Positions 41,729-50,788 of a stretch of DNA of 64,000 nucleotides are shown here, in pieces. This DNA comes from Gilliamella apicola (GTDB lineage Bacteria > Pseudomonadota > Gammaproteobacteria > Enterobacterales > Orbaceae). Below the pieces are notes generated by a model that did no database searches, was not told where the DNA came from, and was given only the letters and a program-made list of their open reading frames with translations. Where the stretch lies: contig NZ_CP007445.1 in the NCBI RefSeq assembly GCF_000599985.1, forward strand, positions 2,232,001-2,296,000, in the 5' to 3' direction. The translations under genes and the position numbers were made by a program. Within the stretch, counting starts at the first letter, position 1; each line of letters starts with the position of its first letter.

Positions 41729-42589
41729 TTACTTTTCGTTTTCTTCAAGTAACTTCATTTCATAGAGCGCCTGTTGATGTTCAACAAAGTTATAAATATT
41801 ATTAGCTAAAGCATATTTAAATAACATTTTAGCACGCTCGTTGTTACCTTTACTTTGATAATATTTACCTAAATAAAAGTAGGCTTCGCAAAGACGTTCG
41901 GCTAACTGCCGGTTACTTTCAACGCCTTGTTGAAGATTTTGCATTAACTTAGATTCATTAATTTTACCTAAATAAAATGCAATAAGATCGCTACTATAAA
42001 TCGTTTTATCATTTATTAGATCGTAACGTTTTTGTAGCTTATTTTGTGCAGCTTCATTATCTATCTCTTTGTCAATCAAATAAAGCCATAAAATTCTGAT
42101 CGGTTCATTCACATCATATTGATAGAATTGATATGCATCTCGTTCTGCTGACTTATAATGACCAGTACGATATAAAGTAATAGCACGATTTAAATAAGCA
42201 TAAGCATAAGTTGGATCAAGTTCTAATGTTGTATTAAACGCCATTAAAGCATTGTCAAAATCCCCTTCCCGTAAAGCATAAGTTCCCATAAAATTGTAAA
42301 TGTCTGGAATTTCAGGATTGAATTCCATCAAATAACTAAAATCACTTTGTGCAAATGCTTTAAAGCCTAGCGAATCGTAGACAATGCCACGTTGAAATAT
42401 AAGCTGTATCCGAGTTGCTGTATCAATGTCTTTTTGAGATAACTGTTGACTAATCTGCGCTATTCTCAATTCATCATCATACGAAACTTGTTCAGGAACA
42501 GCAAGTAAAGTCTGAGAGTTAGAACAACCTGACATAAGAATAATCGCTAATGAAAAGCTAATAATTCTCATCAGGTTGAAATGTCTCAT
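41729..42589 (-). CDS. nlpI: Lipoprotein NlpI
   Basis: Outer-membrane lipoprotein with TPR repeats, an adaptor for the protease Prc and peptidoglycan hydrolases. The lipobox is LMSGC with the lipidated Cys at residue 22. TPR-like segments are seen around EIPDIYNFMGTYALREG and LDPTYAYAYLNRAITLY. The start is fixed by TAGGAG five bases before the ATG at 42589; the longer frame to 42655 would run into pnp. The resulting 286 residues compare with 294 in E. coli. prc, its protease partner, is at 50789 in the same window. Confidence 0.95.
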   Translation of the reverse strand: MRHFNLMRIISFSLAIILMSGCSNSQTLLAVPEQVSYDDELRIAQISQQLSQKDIDTATRIQLIFQRGIVYDSLGFKAFAQSDFSYLMEFNPEIPDIYNFMGTYALREGDFDNALMAFNTTLELDPTYAYAYLNRAITLYRTGHYKSAERDAYQFYQYDVNEPIRILWLYLIDKEIDNEAAQNKLQKRYDLINDKTIYSSDLIAFYLGKINESKLMQNLQQGVESNRQLAERLCEAYFYLGKYYQSKGNNERAKMLFKYALANNIYNFVEHQQALYEMKLLEENEK

Positions 42590-42611
42590 CTTAACTCCTA
42601 GTAAATAATTT

Positions 42612-44726
42612 TTATTCGGTAATCTGAGCTGTTTCTGTTGTTTGTTCAACAGCATCTTTCATGCTCAAACGAATTCGACCTTGTCGATCAATTTCTAAGA
42701 CTTTAACATTTACCTCTTGTCCGACTTTTAGATAATCAGAAACTTTTTCAACGCGATGGTCTGCAATTTGTGATACATGGACAAGACCTTCTTTACCACC
42801 AATAATTGATACAAAAGCACCAAAATCAACAATTCGTGTTACTTTACCTGTATAAATTTTACCAAGTTCAACATCCGCAACTAAATTGTTGATTCGCTCC
42901 ATTGCATTTTTCGCTTTATTACTATCTGAAGCAGCAATTTTAACAGTACCATCATCCGTGATTTCAATAGTCGTGCCTGTCTCTTCGGTCAAGGCTCTAA
43001 TGGTTGCGCCACCTTTACCAATGATATCGCGAATTTTATCCGGATTGACATTCATGGTATAAATACGTGGTGCAAATTCTGAAATCTCTTGGCGAGGTTT
43101 ATTAATAGCTTGTTCCATCACACCTAAAATGTGTAAACGAGCACCTTTTGCTTGATTAAGGGCAATTTGCATAATTTCTTTAGTGATACCTTCAATCTTG
43201 ATATCCATTTGCAATGCACTAACACCGTCACGAGTACCAGCTACTTTAAAGTCCATATCGCCAAGATGATCTTCATCACCTAAAATATCAGATAAAACGA
43301 CAAATTTATCACCTTCTTTCACTAGTCCCATTGCGATTCCAGCTACAGATGATTTAATTGGTACACCTGCATCCATAAGAGCTAATGATGCACCACATAC
43401 AGAAGCCATTGAAGATGAACCATTAGATTCCGTAATTTCAGAAACAACTCGAACAGTATAAGGGAATTCTTCAATACTTGGCATTACTGCTGCAACACCG
43501 CGTTTAGCTAAACGACCATGACCAATTTCACGACGTTTTGGCGAACCAACCATACCCGTTTCACCAACAGAATATGGAGGGAAGTTATAATGTAATAAAA
43601 AGCGTTCAGTATATTCACCAGTTAACTCATCAATAATTTGAGCATCACGTTCAGTACCTAAAGTAGCTGTTACTAATGCTTGAGTTTCACCACGAGTAAA
43701 TAGTGCACTACCATGTGTTCTTGGTAATACATTTGTACGAATATCAAGCGCACGAATCATATCTTTTTCACGACCATCAATACGTGGCTCACCAGCAATG
43801 ACGCGTTGACGTACTATTTGACTTTCTAAATCAACAATAATATTGATGACTTTGTTTTCATCAAGTTCTTCATCTTGTGCTTTAAGTGCTGCTAGCACAT
43901 CTTCTTTAATTGAATCAATTTGGGCATAACGCGCTTGTTTTTCAGTGATTCGATAAGCTTCACCTAAACGATCTTTTGCTAGTTCAGAAACGGCATTATA
44001 AAGCGCTTCATCTTTAACTGGTGCAACCCAATCCCATTTTTCGCAATTAGCTTTGGCAACAAACTCATTAATATTATCAATTACAACTTGTTGTTGGTCA
44101 TGACCAAATACGACAGCTGCTAACATTTGATCTTCAGTTAATAAATCCGCTTCAGATTCAACCATTAATACCGCACTTTTAGTACCGGCAACCACTAAAT
44201 CTAAACGACTTGTTGCTAGTTCTTTTACAGATGGATTTAAAACAAATTCATCATTAATAAAGCCTACACGCGCAGCACCAATTGGTCCATGGAAAGGCAC
44301 GCCTGATAGGCAAAGTGCAGCAGAAGCACCGATCATCGCAACCAAATCAGGGCTAACATCTGGATTAACCGATACAACTGTTGCAATGATTTGAATTTCA
44401 TTAACAAAACCTTCTGGAAATAAAGGACGAAGTGGACGGTCGATTAAACGGGCAATTAAAGTTTCACCTTCACTTGGGCGACCTTCACGTTTAAAAAATC
44501 CACCTGGAATACGTCCAGCAGCATAAGTACGCTCTTGGTAATTAACTGTTAAAGGAAAGAAATCTTGACCTTCTTTAACTTTCTTATCAGCAACAACAGT
44601 TACAAATACAGCCGTGTCATCCATATTAACCATTACAGCAGCAGTTGCTTGACGAGCCATAATGCCTGTTTCTAGAGTAACGGTATGACGACCATATTGA
44701 AATTTTTGATTTGTCGGATTAAACAA
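42612..44726 (-). CDS. pnp: Polynucleotide phosphorylase
   Basis: Phosphorolytic 3'-5' exoribonuclease, part of the degradosome in relatives. Two RNase PH domains are seen ([20 protein letters not shown], 66-85; [13 protein letters not shown] and LKMDI-type [11 protein letters not shown] in the second), followed by a KH domain ([17 protein letters not shown]) and an S1 domain ([18 protein letters not shown]). 704 residues, against 711 in E. coli. A large hairpin upstream (44830-44917) is the expected RNase III entry site for autoregulation. nlpI follows after 22 bases. Confidence 0.98.
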   Translation of the reverse strand: MFNPTNQKFQYGRHTVTLETGIMARQATAAVMVNMDDTAVFVTVVADKKVKEGQDFFPLTVNYQERTYAAGRIPGGFFKREGRPSEGETLIARLIDRPLRPLFPEGFVNEIQIIATVVSVNPDVSPDLVAMIGASAALCLSGVPFHGPIGAARVGFINDEFVLNPSVKELATSRLDLVVAGTKSAVLMVESEADLLTEDQMLAAVVFGHDQQQVVIDNINEFVAKANCEKWDWVAPVKDEALYNAVSELAKDRLGEAYRITEKQARYAQIDSIKEDVLAALKAQDEELDENKVINIIVDLESQIVRQRVIAGEPRIDGREKDMIRALDIRTNVLPRTHGSALFTRGETQALVTATLGTERDAQIIDELTGEYTERFLLHYNFPPYSVGETGMVGSPKRREIGHGRLAKRGVAAVMPSIEEFPYTVRVVSEITESNGSSSMASVCGASLALMDAGVPIKSSVAGIAMGLVKEGDKFVVLSDILGDEDHLGDMDFKVAGTRDGVSALQMDIKIEGITKEIMQIALNQAKGARLHILGVMEQAINKPRQEISEFAPRIYTMNVNPDKIRDIIGKGGATIRALTEETGTTIEITDDGTVKIAASDSNKAKNAMERINNLVADVELGKIYTGKVTRIVDFGAFVSIIGGKEGLVHVSQIADHRVEKVSDYLKVGQEVNVKVLEIDRQGRIRLSMKDAVEQTTETAQITE

Positions 44727-44829
44727 AATAATGTCCTCTTGTAGTAATTTTGTTGAAGTCTATTATTTTGATAGAGAGCAACACAACTTAAGTTATGACA
44801 CTTACTTCAACAATGTGGGGATAATCAAC

Positions 44830-44917
44830 AAAAGATTATTTCACTGTCACGACTAATGACAAATCTATAAATTATAGAGCTCTCATTAGTCGCGCGAAAC
44901 ATGAGATATAATCTTTT
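44830..44917 (-). promoter_or_regulatory. Large stem structure upstream of pnp, likely RNase III site
   Basis: Nested perfect stems: AAAAGATTAT 44830-44839 with 44908-44917, and CGACTAATGA 44850-44859 with 44883-44892, closed by a small stem at 64-78 of the same block. This makes one long hairpin of about 88 bases between rpsO and pnp. In E. coli RNase III cuts such a hairpin and PNPase then lowers its own mRNA. The role here is inferred from position and shape. Confidence 0.75.
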
Positions 44918-44965
44918 ACTTTTTCGAACCCTGTATTATATCAGAGCCCTAATTTTTCACAACGA

Positions 44966-44987
44966 AAAAGAGGCCTAAGCCTCTTTT
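44966..44987 (-). terminator. rpsO terminator
   Basis: A perfect 9-bp stem (44966-44974 with 44979-44987), with a T-run continuing on the minus strand, 16 bases after the rpsO stop. It probably allows partial read-through into pnp. Confidence 0.8.
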
Positions 44988-45002
44988 CAAGTAGATTGTA
45001 AA

Positions 45003-45272
45003 TTAGCGACGTAAACCTAATTTTTGAATCAATTGGCTATAACGATCGAAATCTTTACGACGTAAATAATCTAATAATTTACGACGGCTAGATACCATGC
45101 GTAACAAACCACGACGGCTATGGTGATCTTTCTTATGTTCAGAAAAATGACCTTGTAAGTCATTAATACGTGCAGTTAAAAGTGCAACTTGAACTTCAGT
45201 TGAACCAGTGTCGTTAGTACCACGACCAAAGTCGGCAACGATTTTCGCTTTAGCTTCTACAGTTAGAGACAT
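45003..45272 (-). CDS. rpsO: 30S ribosomal protein S15
   Basis: 89 residues, the usual size. Typical segments: [53 protein letters not shown] split across two helices, and [13 protein letters not shown] at the end. It binds 16S rRNA early in 30S assembly. It heads the rpsO-pnp-nlpI-deaD group. AGAGG lies upstream of the start as Shine-Dalgarno. Confidence 0.98.
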   Translation of the reverse strand: MSLTVEAKAKIVADFGRGTNDTGSTEVQVALLTARINDLQGHFSEHKKDHHSRRGLLRMVSSRRKLLDYLRRKDFDRYSQLIQKLGLRR

Positions 45273-45420
45273 AATAAACCTCTTAAATTAACATAAAATA
45301 TGGAATGACCGATCTCTAATTCAGACACTCCTCGATATTCATATATTAGGTATATGAATCGTGCGCAATTATACTAGAATTTACTGAAATAGCAATTTCA
45401 TTTGTATTATTGCATTAATG

Positions 45421-46344
45421 TTATTTAAGGGTAAACCCATACTCTTCTTGAATAAGCTTTTTAAGTGCTTCAATATAATTTTGTGCCGACATACTCAATT
45501 GTACTTTTTGTGATGTGATCCACCCTACTAAGATTTTTTCTTTAACTTTAAGCGGTATAGATAAAATATCAGAGCCATTTAAATCCGTGCTCAATACTCC
45601 AGTACTTATAGTATAACCATTCAGACCATGTAGTAGATTGAACAAAGTTGCCCTATCGCTAACATGGATACTTTTTTTATGGTACACCGTACTCAAAATC
45701 TCTTCCGAAAAATAAAACGAATTATACTCACCTTGTTCAAACGATAAGTAAGGATACTCTTCTAAATCATGTAAGGTTAGCGATTTCATATCAGCTAAAG
45801 GATGATTAGTACTGATAAATACATGAGGATCCGCTTCAAATAACGGGTTAAACGTTAGCCGATGTTCTTTTAATAAACGCAATATCACTTTCTGGTTGAA
45901 ATCGTTAATATATAAAATGCCGACTTCACTACGTAAATTAGCCACATCAGTAATAATATCGTAAGTCCTAGTTTCTCTTAAGGTAAACTCATATTCATCT
46001 GTATGATTTTTTTTTATTAAATTAACAAATGCGTTTACCGCAAACGCATAATGCTGAGTTGAAATTCTACACAGTTGTTTAGAAGGCTCTTTTTTAGCAT
46101 AGTGCTGTTCTAACAGTTCAGCTTGATCCAAAACTTGTTTAGCATACCCTAAAAACTCCACACCATCAGTTGAAAGTGAAACGCCTTTTGATGTTCGAAC
46201 AAAAATCTCAATACCAAATTCAGCCTCTAACTCTTTTACGGCAGTTGATAAACTAGGTTGAGTAATATATAAATTTTTAGCCGCTTCATTTATTGAACCT
46301 GAGCGAGCAATTTCTAAAATATAACGTAATTGTTGTAATTTCAT
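45421..46344 (-). CDS. LysR-family transcriptional regulator
   Basis: The N-terminal winged helix reads MKLQQLRYILEIARSGSINE and ITQPSLSTAVKELEAEFG, followed by FVRTSKGVSLS. A two-lobed effector-binding domain occupies the rest. A frame extends to 46392, but the ATG at 46344 gives the standard LysR start and 307 residues. The target and effector are unknown. Both neighbours point away or lie far off (rpsO downstream; next upstream gene over 1.2 kb away), so it may act on distant genes. A Fur-like box lies about 150 bases upstream of the start. Confidence 0.88.
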   Translation of the reverse strand: MKLQQLRYILEIARSGSINEAAKNLYITQPSLSTAVKELEAEFGIEIFVRTSKGVSLSTDGVEFLGYAKQVLDQAELLEQHYAKKEPSKQLCRISTQHYAFAVNAFVNLIKKNHTDEYEFTLRETRTYDIITDVANLRSEVGILYINDFNQKVILRLLKEHRLTFNPLFEADPHVFISTNHPLADMKSLTLHDLEEYPYLSFEQGEYNSFYFSEEILSTVYHKKSIHVSDRATLFNLLHGLNGYTISTGVLSTDLNGSDILSIPLKVKEKILVGWITSQKVQLSMSAQNYIEALKKLIQEEYGFTLK

Positions 46345-46491
46345 AACATCAAATAGATTATCGTCAAAAGTAAAATAGGTTAAATTAAACAAGCTTTATA
46401 ATTATTTGCTTATCTAAAATATCCTATACATCATAACTTACATAGCAAAAATTGTATGCAATGAATTTTATGCCATTTGATTTAAACTTTA

Positions 46492-46504
46492 GATAATCAT
46501 TATC
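46492..46504. promoter_or_regulatory. Fur-like box
   Basis: GATAATCATTATC is a perfect palindrome made of two Fur hexamers around a central C. It lies about 150 bases upstream of the LysR start. In AT-rich DNA such a site can occur by chance. Confidence 0.4.
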
Positions 46505-46647
46505 AAAAGATGATTGGATATAGGACATAAGAAATATACTAATGATGAATTTTTATACAAAAGGTTTTATTCTCTAGTTGCTATTAGAAATTTTAATTTT
46601 TTCTTAAGGTTAATCTATTCAATATTTAATTATTAACTAAAAATCAA

Positions 46648-46995
46648 TGATTTTATACTGAAACGTAGGCATAACCTCAAACTTTTTTACAAAAAGTTAA
46701 ATACCATTAAAAACGATACCGATAAACTTTATACCTTTTAATAAATTATTCAATTTCTCTTATTTTATTATGATTATTAGTTATATAATTGAATTTAATG
46801 TGATTTTATACTGAAACGTAGGTATAACCTCAAACTTTTTTACAAAAAGTTAAATAACCATTAAAAACGATGCTGAAAACTTTATACCTTCTAATGAATT
46901 ATTAAATTTCTCTTATTTCATTACATTATTAGTTAATCATTGAATTTAATGTGATTTTATACTGAAACGTAGGCATAACCTCAAACTTTTTTACA
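46648..46995. repeat. Direct tandem repeat, unit about 152 bp, 2.3 copies
   Basis: Copies start at 46648, 46801 and 46952, each with TGATTTTATACTGAAACGTA. Spacings are 153 and 151 bases. The third copy breaks off near 46995. Copies 1 and 2 differ by scattered changes and small indels. The unit contains a short hairpin, AACTTTTT-TAC-AAAAAGTT. It has no coding frame and does not resemble an insertion sequence end. Function unknown. Confidence 0.85.
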
Positions 46996-47192
46996 ATGAT
47001 TCTGAATAGATTTTATTTATTGTGAAAATAAATATTTTTAACTTATATCATATTTAACTCTTGTAACATTATAAAATCGTCAGGTTGCTTAAAAAACACA
47101 AAAAAAAATTGGTGGAAATTTGCATATCACTATTTTAAAAATAAAACAATAGGTTATAATTGGTCTACTCTCTATACACATAGGGATAAACC

Positions 47193-47246
47193 ATGCTTTT
47201 TCTATTAATGTATTTGTTTCCTATACATAGCCAAGCGCCTTTATAA
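47193..47246 (+). CDS. Possible 17-residue hydrophobic peptide
   Basis: ATG at 47193 with AGGG seven bases upstream and TATAAT at 47155-47160. The peptide starts MLFLLMYLFP and is hydrophobic. Such peptides can be small membrane proteins or type I toxins, but chance is quite possible in a region this AT-rich. Confidence 0.2.
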   Translation: MLFLLMYLFPIHSQAPL

Positions 47247-47611
47247 ACCAGTAAACTTGCCAACTTTTTTACATAACAACTTATAGACTTTGGTAAAATT
47301 CGTGTATTATTTCTAGGAGAATAAAAAAATAGTATTAGGAATACGAATAAAAAATAGGGTTGAGAGTAATATTGGTTAATTTTCAGATTACTTGCTTTAT
47401 CATTAAATTTATTATTCTAATATTTATTTGAAATCAAACAATATTTGGACATAAGAAAAGTTAAAGAAGCTGGTTATATAAAAATAATCGCTTTTGTGAT
47501 TATTGTAATAAGTTTGTTACTACTTAAATCGCAAACTAAACTTATATTAACTCCGAATTATTTCTTTTTTATATACTTTTATTATAGATTAAACAAATTG
47601 AACGCCGTGTT

Positions 47612-48364
47612 TTAAAAGAAATTTTCATAAATCAGTTTAATGCTCATAATAGTAGAAACCGTAATAAGCATTGGTCTTATTAATTTACGCCCTTTAGCTA
47701 TGACCATTTTAGCGCCTAACCTTGCACCAATAAACTGCCCAACTAGCATGACAAGACCAATTGACCATACCACTTGCCCGCCCATAATAAAAAATAGCAA
47801 TCCAGCTAAATTTGAGGTGAAGTTGAGAATTTTAGTGTGAGCAGTTGCTTTAGTTAGATTAAATCCTGCCAAGGTAATATATGCTAAAGCATAAAATGAC
47901 CCGGCACCTGGTCCAAAAAAGCCATCATAAAAGCCAATACCTAAAGCTGGAATTAGAGCAAATTGGAGAACCGTAAAACGACTTTTACGATCACTTTCGC
48001 CAATCGTTGGTGATAATAAAAAATATAGCCCAACACTAATCGTTAATATTGGCAGCAATAATTTCAGAAAATCGGTCTGGATATGCATTACCGAAACCGT
48101 ACCGATTGCTGAACCGACAAAAGCCCCTACAATTGCCCATTTTTGTTGATTTAAATCAACCATTCTTTGCCGAATAAAATAGAGGCTCGCAGAAAATGAA
48201 CCACCACAACTTTGCAATTTGTTGGTTGCTAATGCACTAGCTGGTGGTAAACCAACTGCCAATAATGCTGGTACGGTTAATAAACCACCTCCACCAGCAA
48301 TTGAATCAATAAAGCCAGCTAAAGCAGCAATAGCAAATAATAATAAAAGTAGTTCATAACTCAT
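47612..48364 (-). CDS. yfcA: TSUP-family membrane protein YfcA
   Basis: TauE/SafE-type permease with about eight membrane helices and 250 residues. [21 protein letters not shown] (17-37) is the first repeat motif; [18 protein letters not shown] is the second. The start overlaps the aroC stop by four bases (ATGA). In enterics the order is prmB-aroC-mepA-yfcA, so this is the same locus without mepA. Substrate not known; relatives move sulfite or organosulfonates. Confidence 0.88.
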   Translation of the reverse strand: MSYELLLLLFAIAALAGFIDSIAGGGGLLTVPALLAVGLPPASALATNKLQSCGGSFSASLYFIRQRMVDLNQQKWAIVGAFVGSAIGTVSVMHIQTDFLKLLLPILTISVGLYFLLSPTIGESDRKSRFTVLQFALIPALGIGFYDGFFGPGAGSFYALAYITLAGFNLTKATAHTKILNFTSNLAGLLFFIMGGQVVWSIGLVMLVGQFIGARLGAKMVIAKGRKLIRPMLITVSTIMSIKLIYENFF

Positions 48365-49434
48365 AATTCATTTACATCATTACACTGAGCACGATAACGA
48401 AGATAGTGATCCATTAAAACAATAGCAACCATTGCTTCAGCAATCGGCACGGCTCTTATACCGACGCATGGATCATGCCTACCATGTGTTGATACTTCAA
48501 CACTTTCACCATGAATATTAATTGATTGACCAGCAATTTCAATACTCGGCGTCGGTTTTAATGCAATACTGGCTAAAATAGTTTGCCCTGAGCTAATTCC
48601 ACCCAAAATACCACCAGCGTGATTAGATAAAAAGCCTTGTGGCGTTATTTCATCACGGTTTTCACTGCCACGTTTATTGATAACATCAAAACCATCACCA
48701 ATTTCTACACCTTTTACGGCATTAATACTCATAAGTGCATGAGCTAGTTCGGCATCTAATCTATCAAAGACAGGCTCACCTAAACCAACAGGTACATTTT
48801 CAGCAACAATACAAACTTTGGCCCCAATTGAATCGCCTTCTTTTTTTAATGATCTTAATAATTGATCTAACTCATCAAGTTTACTTTCATCAGCACAAAA
48901 AAATGGATTTTTTCCAACTTGTTGCCAATCTTTTAATTGACATTTTATCTCACCCATTTGAGCTAGATAGCCACGAATGGTAATTCCTAATTTTTCATAC
49001 AAATATTTTTTTGCTATTGCACCTGCTGCAACTCGCATAGCTGTTTCACGCGCGGAAGAACGTCCTCCACCTCGGTAATCGCGAATCCCATATTTATGTT
49101 GATAAGTGTAATCAGCATGACTCGGTCTAAAAATATCTTTAATTTGGCTGTAGTCTTGCGAACGTTGGTCGGTATTTTCAATTAATAAACCAATACTGGT
49201 TCCCGTTGTTACCCCTTCAAAAACACCTGATAAAATTTTTACTTGGTCAGCTTCACGCCGTTGAGTGGTATAGCGCGATGAACCAGGACGACGACGATCG
49301 AGATCATGTTGCAGATCTGATTCAGTCAAAGCAAGGCCTGGAGGTACGCCATCAACAACACAACCTAAAGCAATACCATGTGACTCTCCAAATGTTGTAA
49401 CTTTGAATAATTTTCCAATTGAGTTTCCAGCCAT
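48361..49434 (-). CDS. aroC: Chorismate synthase
   Basis: Last step of the shikimate pathway, converting EPSP to chorismate with reduced FMN. Signatures: [19 protein letters not shown] (16-34), [54 protein letters not shown] and [17 protein letters not shown] end segments with [16 protein letters not shown]. 357 residues, complete. It sits between prmB and yfcA. Confidence 0.97.
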   Translation of the reverse strand: MAGNSIGKLFKVTTFGESHGIALGCVVDGVPPGLALTESDLQHDLDRRRPGSSRYTTQRREADQVKILSGVFEGVTTGTSIGLLIENTDQRSQDYSQIKDIFRPSHADYTYQHKYGIRDYRGGGRSSARETAMRVAAGAIAKKYLYEKLGITIRGYLAQMGEIKCQLKDWQQVGKNPFFCADESKLDELDQLLRSLKKEGDSIGAKVCIVAENVPVGLGEPVFDRLDAELAHALMSINAVKGVEIGDGFDVINKRGSENRDEITPQGFLSNHAGGILGGISSGQTILASIALKPTPSIEIAGQSINIHGESVEVSTHGRHDPCVGIRAVPIAEAMVAIVLMDHYLRYRAQCNDVNEL

Positions 49435-49462
49435 AAGAATTTTTCCGTATATTAAAAACAGC

Positions 49463-50356
49463 TTATTTAAAACAGTGATGATATTGAATTAATTCTTCAC
49501 GCGTGATAGAAAAAACACCTAGACCGCCACGTTCAAATTCTAACCAATTAAAAGGAACTTGAGGATATTGCTCTTGTAAGCTAACCCAGCTATTACCTAC
49601 CTCACAAACTAATACTCCTTGTGGTGATAAATAATCAATTGCATCTCTTAAAATTCGTTTAACAATGTCTAAACCATCAAATCCTGCTTCAAGTGCTAAT
49701 TTAGGTTCATAGGAAAACTCATCGGGCAAATCGCCCATATCTTCATTATCAACATAAGGAGGATTGGTAACAATAAGATCATATTGTTTTTCTGGAATAT
49801 CATTGAATAAGTCAGACTGCATTGGTGTAACTTGAAAATTCATTTCGTGCAAGTCAATATTTTGTTGTGCTACATCTAACGCTTCTAATGAAATATCAGT
49901 AATATCAATTTGTGCCTCAGGAAAAGCATAAGCACAAGCAATACCGATACAGCCACTACCGGTACAGAGATCTAAAATCTGTTGGGGTGGCTGTGATAAT
50001 AAAGATTGGAAATGGTTATCAATTAATTCTCCAATCGGAGAACGTGGAATCAATACACGTTCATCAATGTAAAAACTATGTCCACAGAACCAAGCTTGAT
50101 TAGTTAAATATGGCGTTGGTACTCGATCACTAATCCGTTTTTGAATTATAGCGAAAAGCTCTTGTTTTTCGTCATTAGTAAGATTTGCAGCATAAAATTC
50201 GGTAGGAATATACAATGATAACCCCAAAGTGGCTAAGATAAGTTGTTTAGCTTCATCGATAGGATTATCTGTTCCGTGACCTAAGAAAACATCTGATAGA
50301 CTAAGTTGTGATGATGTCCAGCGTATAAAATCCTGAACCGTGCGTAAGTTTTCCAT
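49463..50356 (-). CDS. prmB: Ribosomal protein L3 glutamine methyltransferase
   Basis: N5-glutamine methyltransferase acting on ribosomal protein L3. The SAM motif is [13 protein letters not shown], and the glutamine-binding [14 protein letters not shown] is the hallmark of the HemK/PrmB group. Placement directly before aroC identifies PrmB rather than PrmC. 297 residues, against 310 in E. coli. The next gene, aroC, starts 28 bases after it. Confidence 0.94.
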   Translation of the reverse strand: MENLRTVQDFIRWTSSQLSLSDVFLGHGTDNPIDEAKQLILATLGLSLYIPTEFYAANLTNDEKQELFAIIQKRISDRVPTPYLTNQAWFCGHSFYIDERVLIPRSPIGELIDNHFQSLLSQPPQQILDLCTGSGCIGIACAYAFPEAQIDITDISLEALDVAQQNIDLHEMNFQVTPMQSDLFNDIPEKQYDLIVTNPPYVDNEDMGDLPDEFSYEPKLALEAGFDGLDIVKRILRDAIDYLSPQGVLVCEVGNSWVSLQEQYPQVPFNWLEFERGGLGVFSITREELIQYHHCFK

Positions 50357-50501
50357 AATGGCTCCAATGATTAAGGAGTGGGAAGGTATTACTCGTCACT
50401 TCCGATCACATTATAATGAGGAAATGCACTTAAATAATATTGCAAGCGACTAATAACAACTATGTTAAACCAGAGGTCACTTCCAATAACTAAAATAAAT
50501 A

Positions 50502-50589
50502 TGGCGGTGAGGAAGGGATTCGAACCCTTGATACGTTGCCGTATACACACTTTCCAGGCGTGCTCCTTCAACCACTCGGACACCTCACC
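50502..50589 (-). tRNA. tRNA-Ser(GGA)
   Basis: 88 bases with long variable arm and encoded CCA. The anticodon loop CTGGAAA between CACGC and GTGTG gives GGA. Nearly identical to the enteric serine tRNA of this anticodon. All main stems are intact. Confidence 0.96.
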
Positions 50590-50661
50590 TTCTATTTACA
50601 ACCTGCTCTTCTAAAGCAGGTTGCATACTATAATAATCTCAAGCTAATTAATCAAGCTTTT

Positions 50662-50751
50662 TTAATTCATGAAAACGATAGCACCAAACACAAAAAAAAC
50701 GGATAGAACTCCAATCGTTGCCATTAAAGCATATTTCAAATCTGTACACAT
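50662..50751 (-). CDS. ynhF: YnhF-family small membrane protein
   Basis: 29 codons, reading MCTDLKYALMATIGVLSVFF and on to a short hydrophobic end. Size, the M-x-TDLK start and single membrane helix match E. coli YnhF (29 residues, start MSTDLKFSL). GGAG lies nine bases before the ATG. It stands alone between prc and the tRNA-Ser gene. Its function is unknown; it is an inner-membrane peptide. Confidence 0.8.
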   Translation of the reverse strand: MCTDLKYALMATIGVLSVFFVFGAIVFMN

Positions 50752-50788
50752 GTTTATTATCTCCAATAATTTTATTATTTATCATAAC

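Larger units (their letters stand above)
46345..47611. other. 1.27-kb stretch without a confident gene
   Basis: Between the LysR gene and yfcA. It contains a Fur-like box (46492-46504), ~152-bp direct repeats (46648-46995), a possible 17-codon hydrophobic mini-ORF (47193-47246) behind TATAAT, and an open hydrophobic frame without ATG (47445-47615). GC is very low. No homologue of a known RNA is recognised. Confidence 0.6.

Noticed and set aside
46505..46640. RyhB-like sRNA next to the Fur-like box
   Set aside because: The conserved RyhB core and a terminator hairpin could not be found downstream on either strand.
46648..46995. CRISPR array
   Set aside because: The repeat unit is about 152 bp with full-length similarity and no short repeat/unique spacer pattern; no cas genes are near.
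47445..47615. Hydrophobic 56-codon frame
   Set aside because: It starts only at TTG without a Shine-Dalgarno and its end overlaps the yfcA gene on the other strand; composition of AT-rich DNA explains the hydrophobicity.
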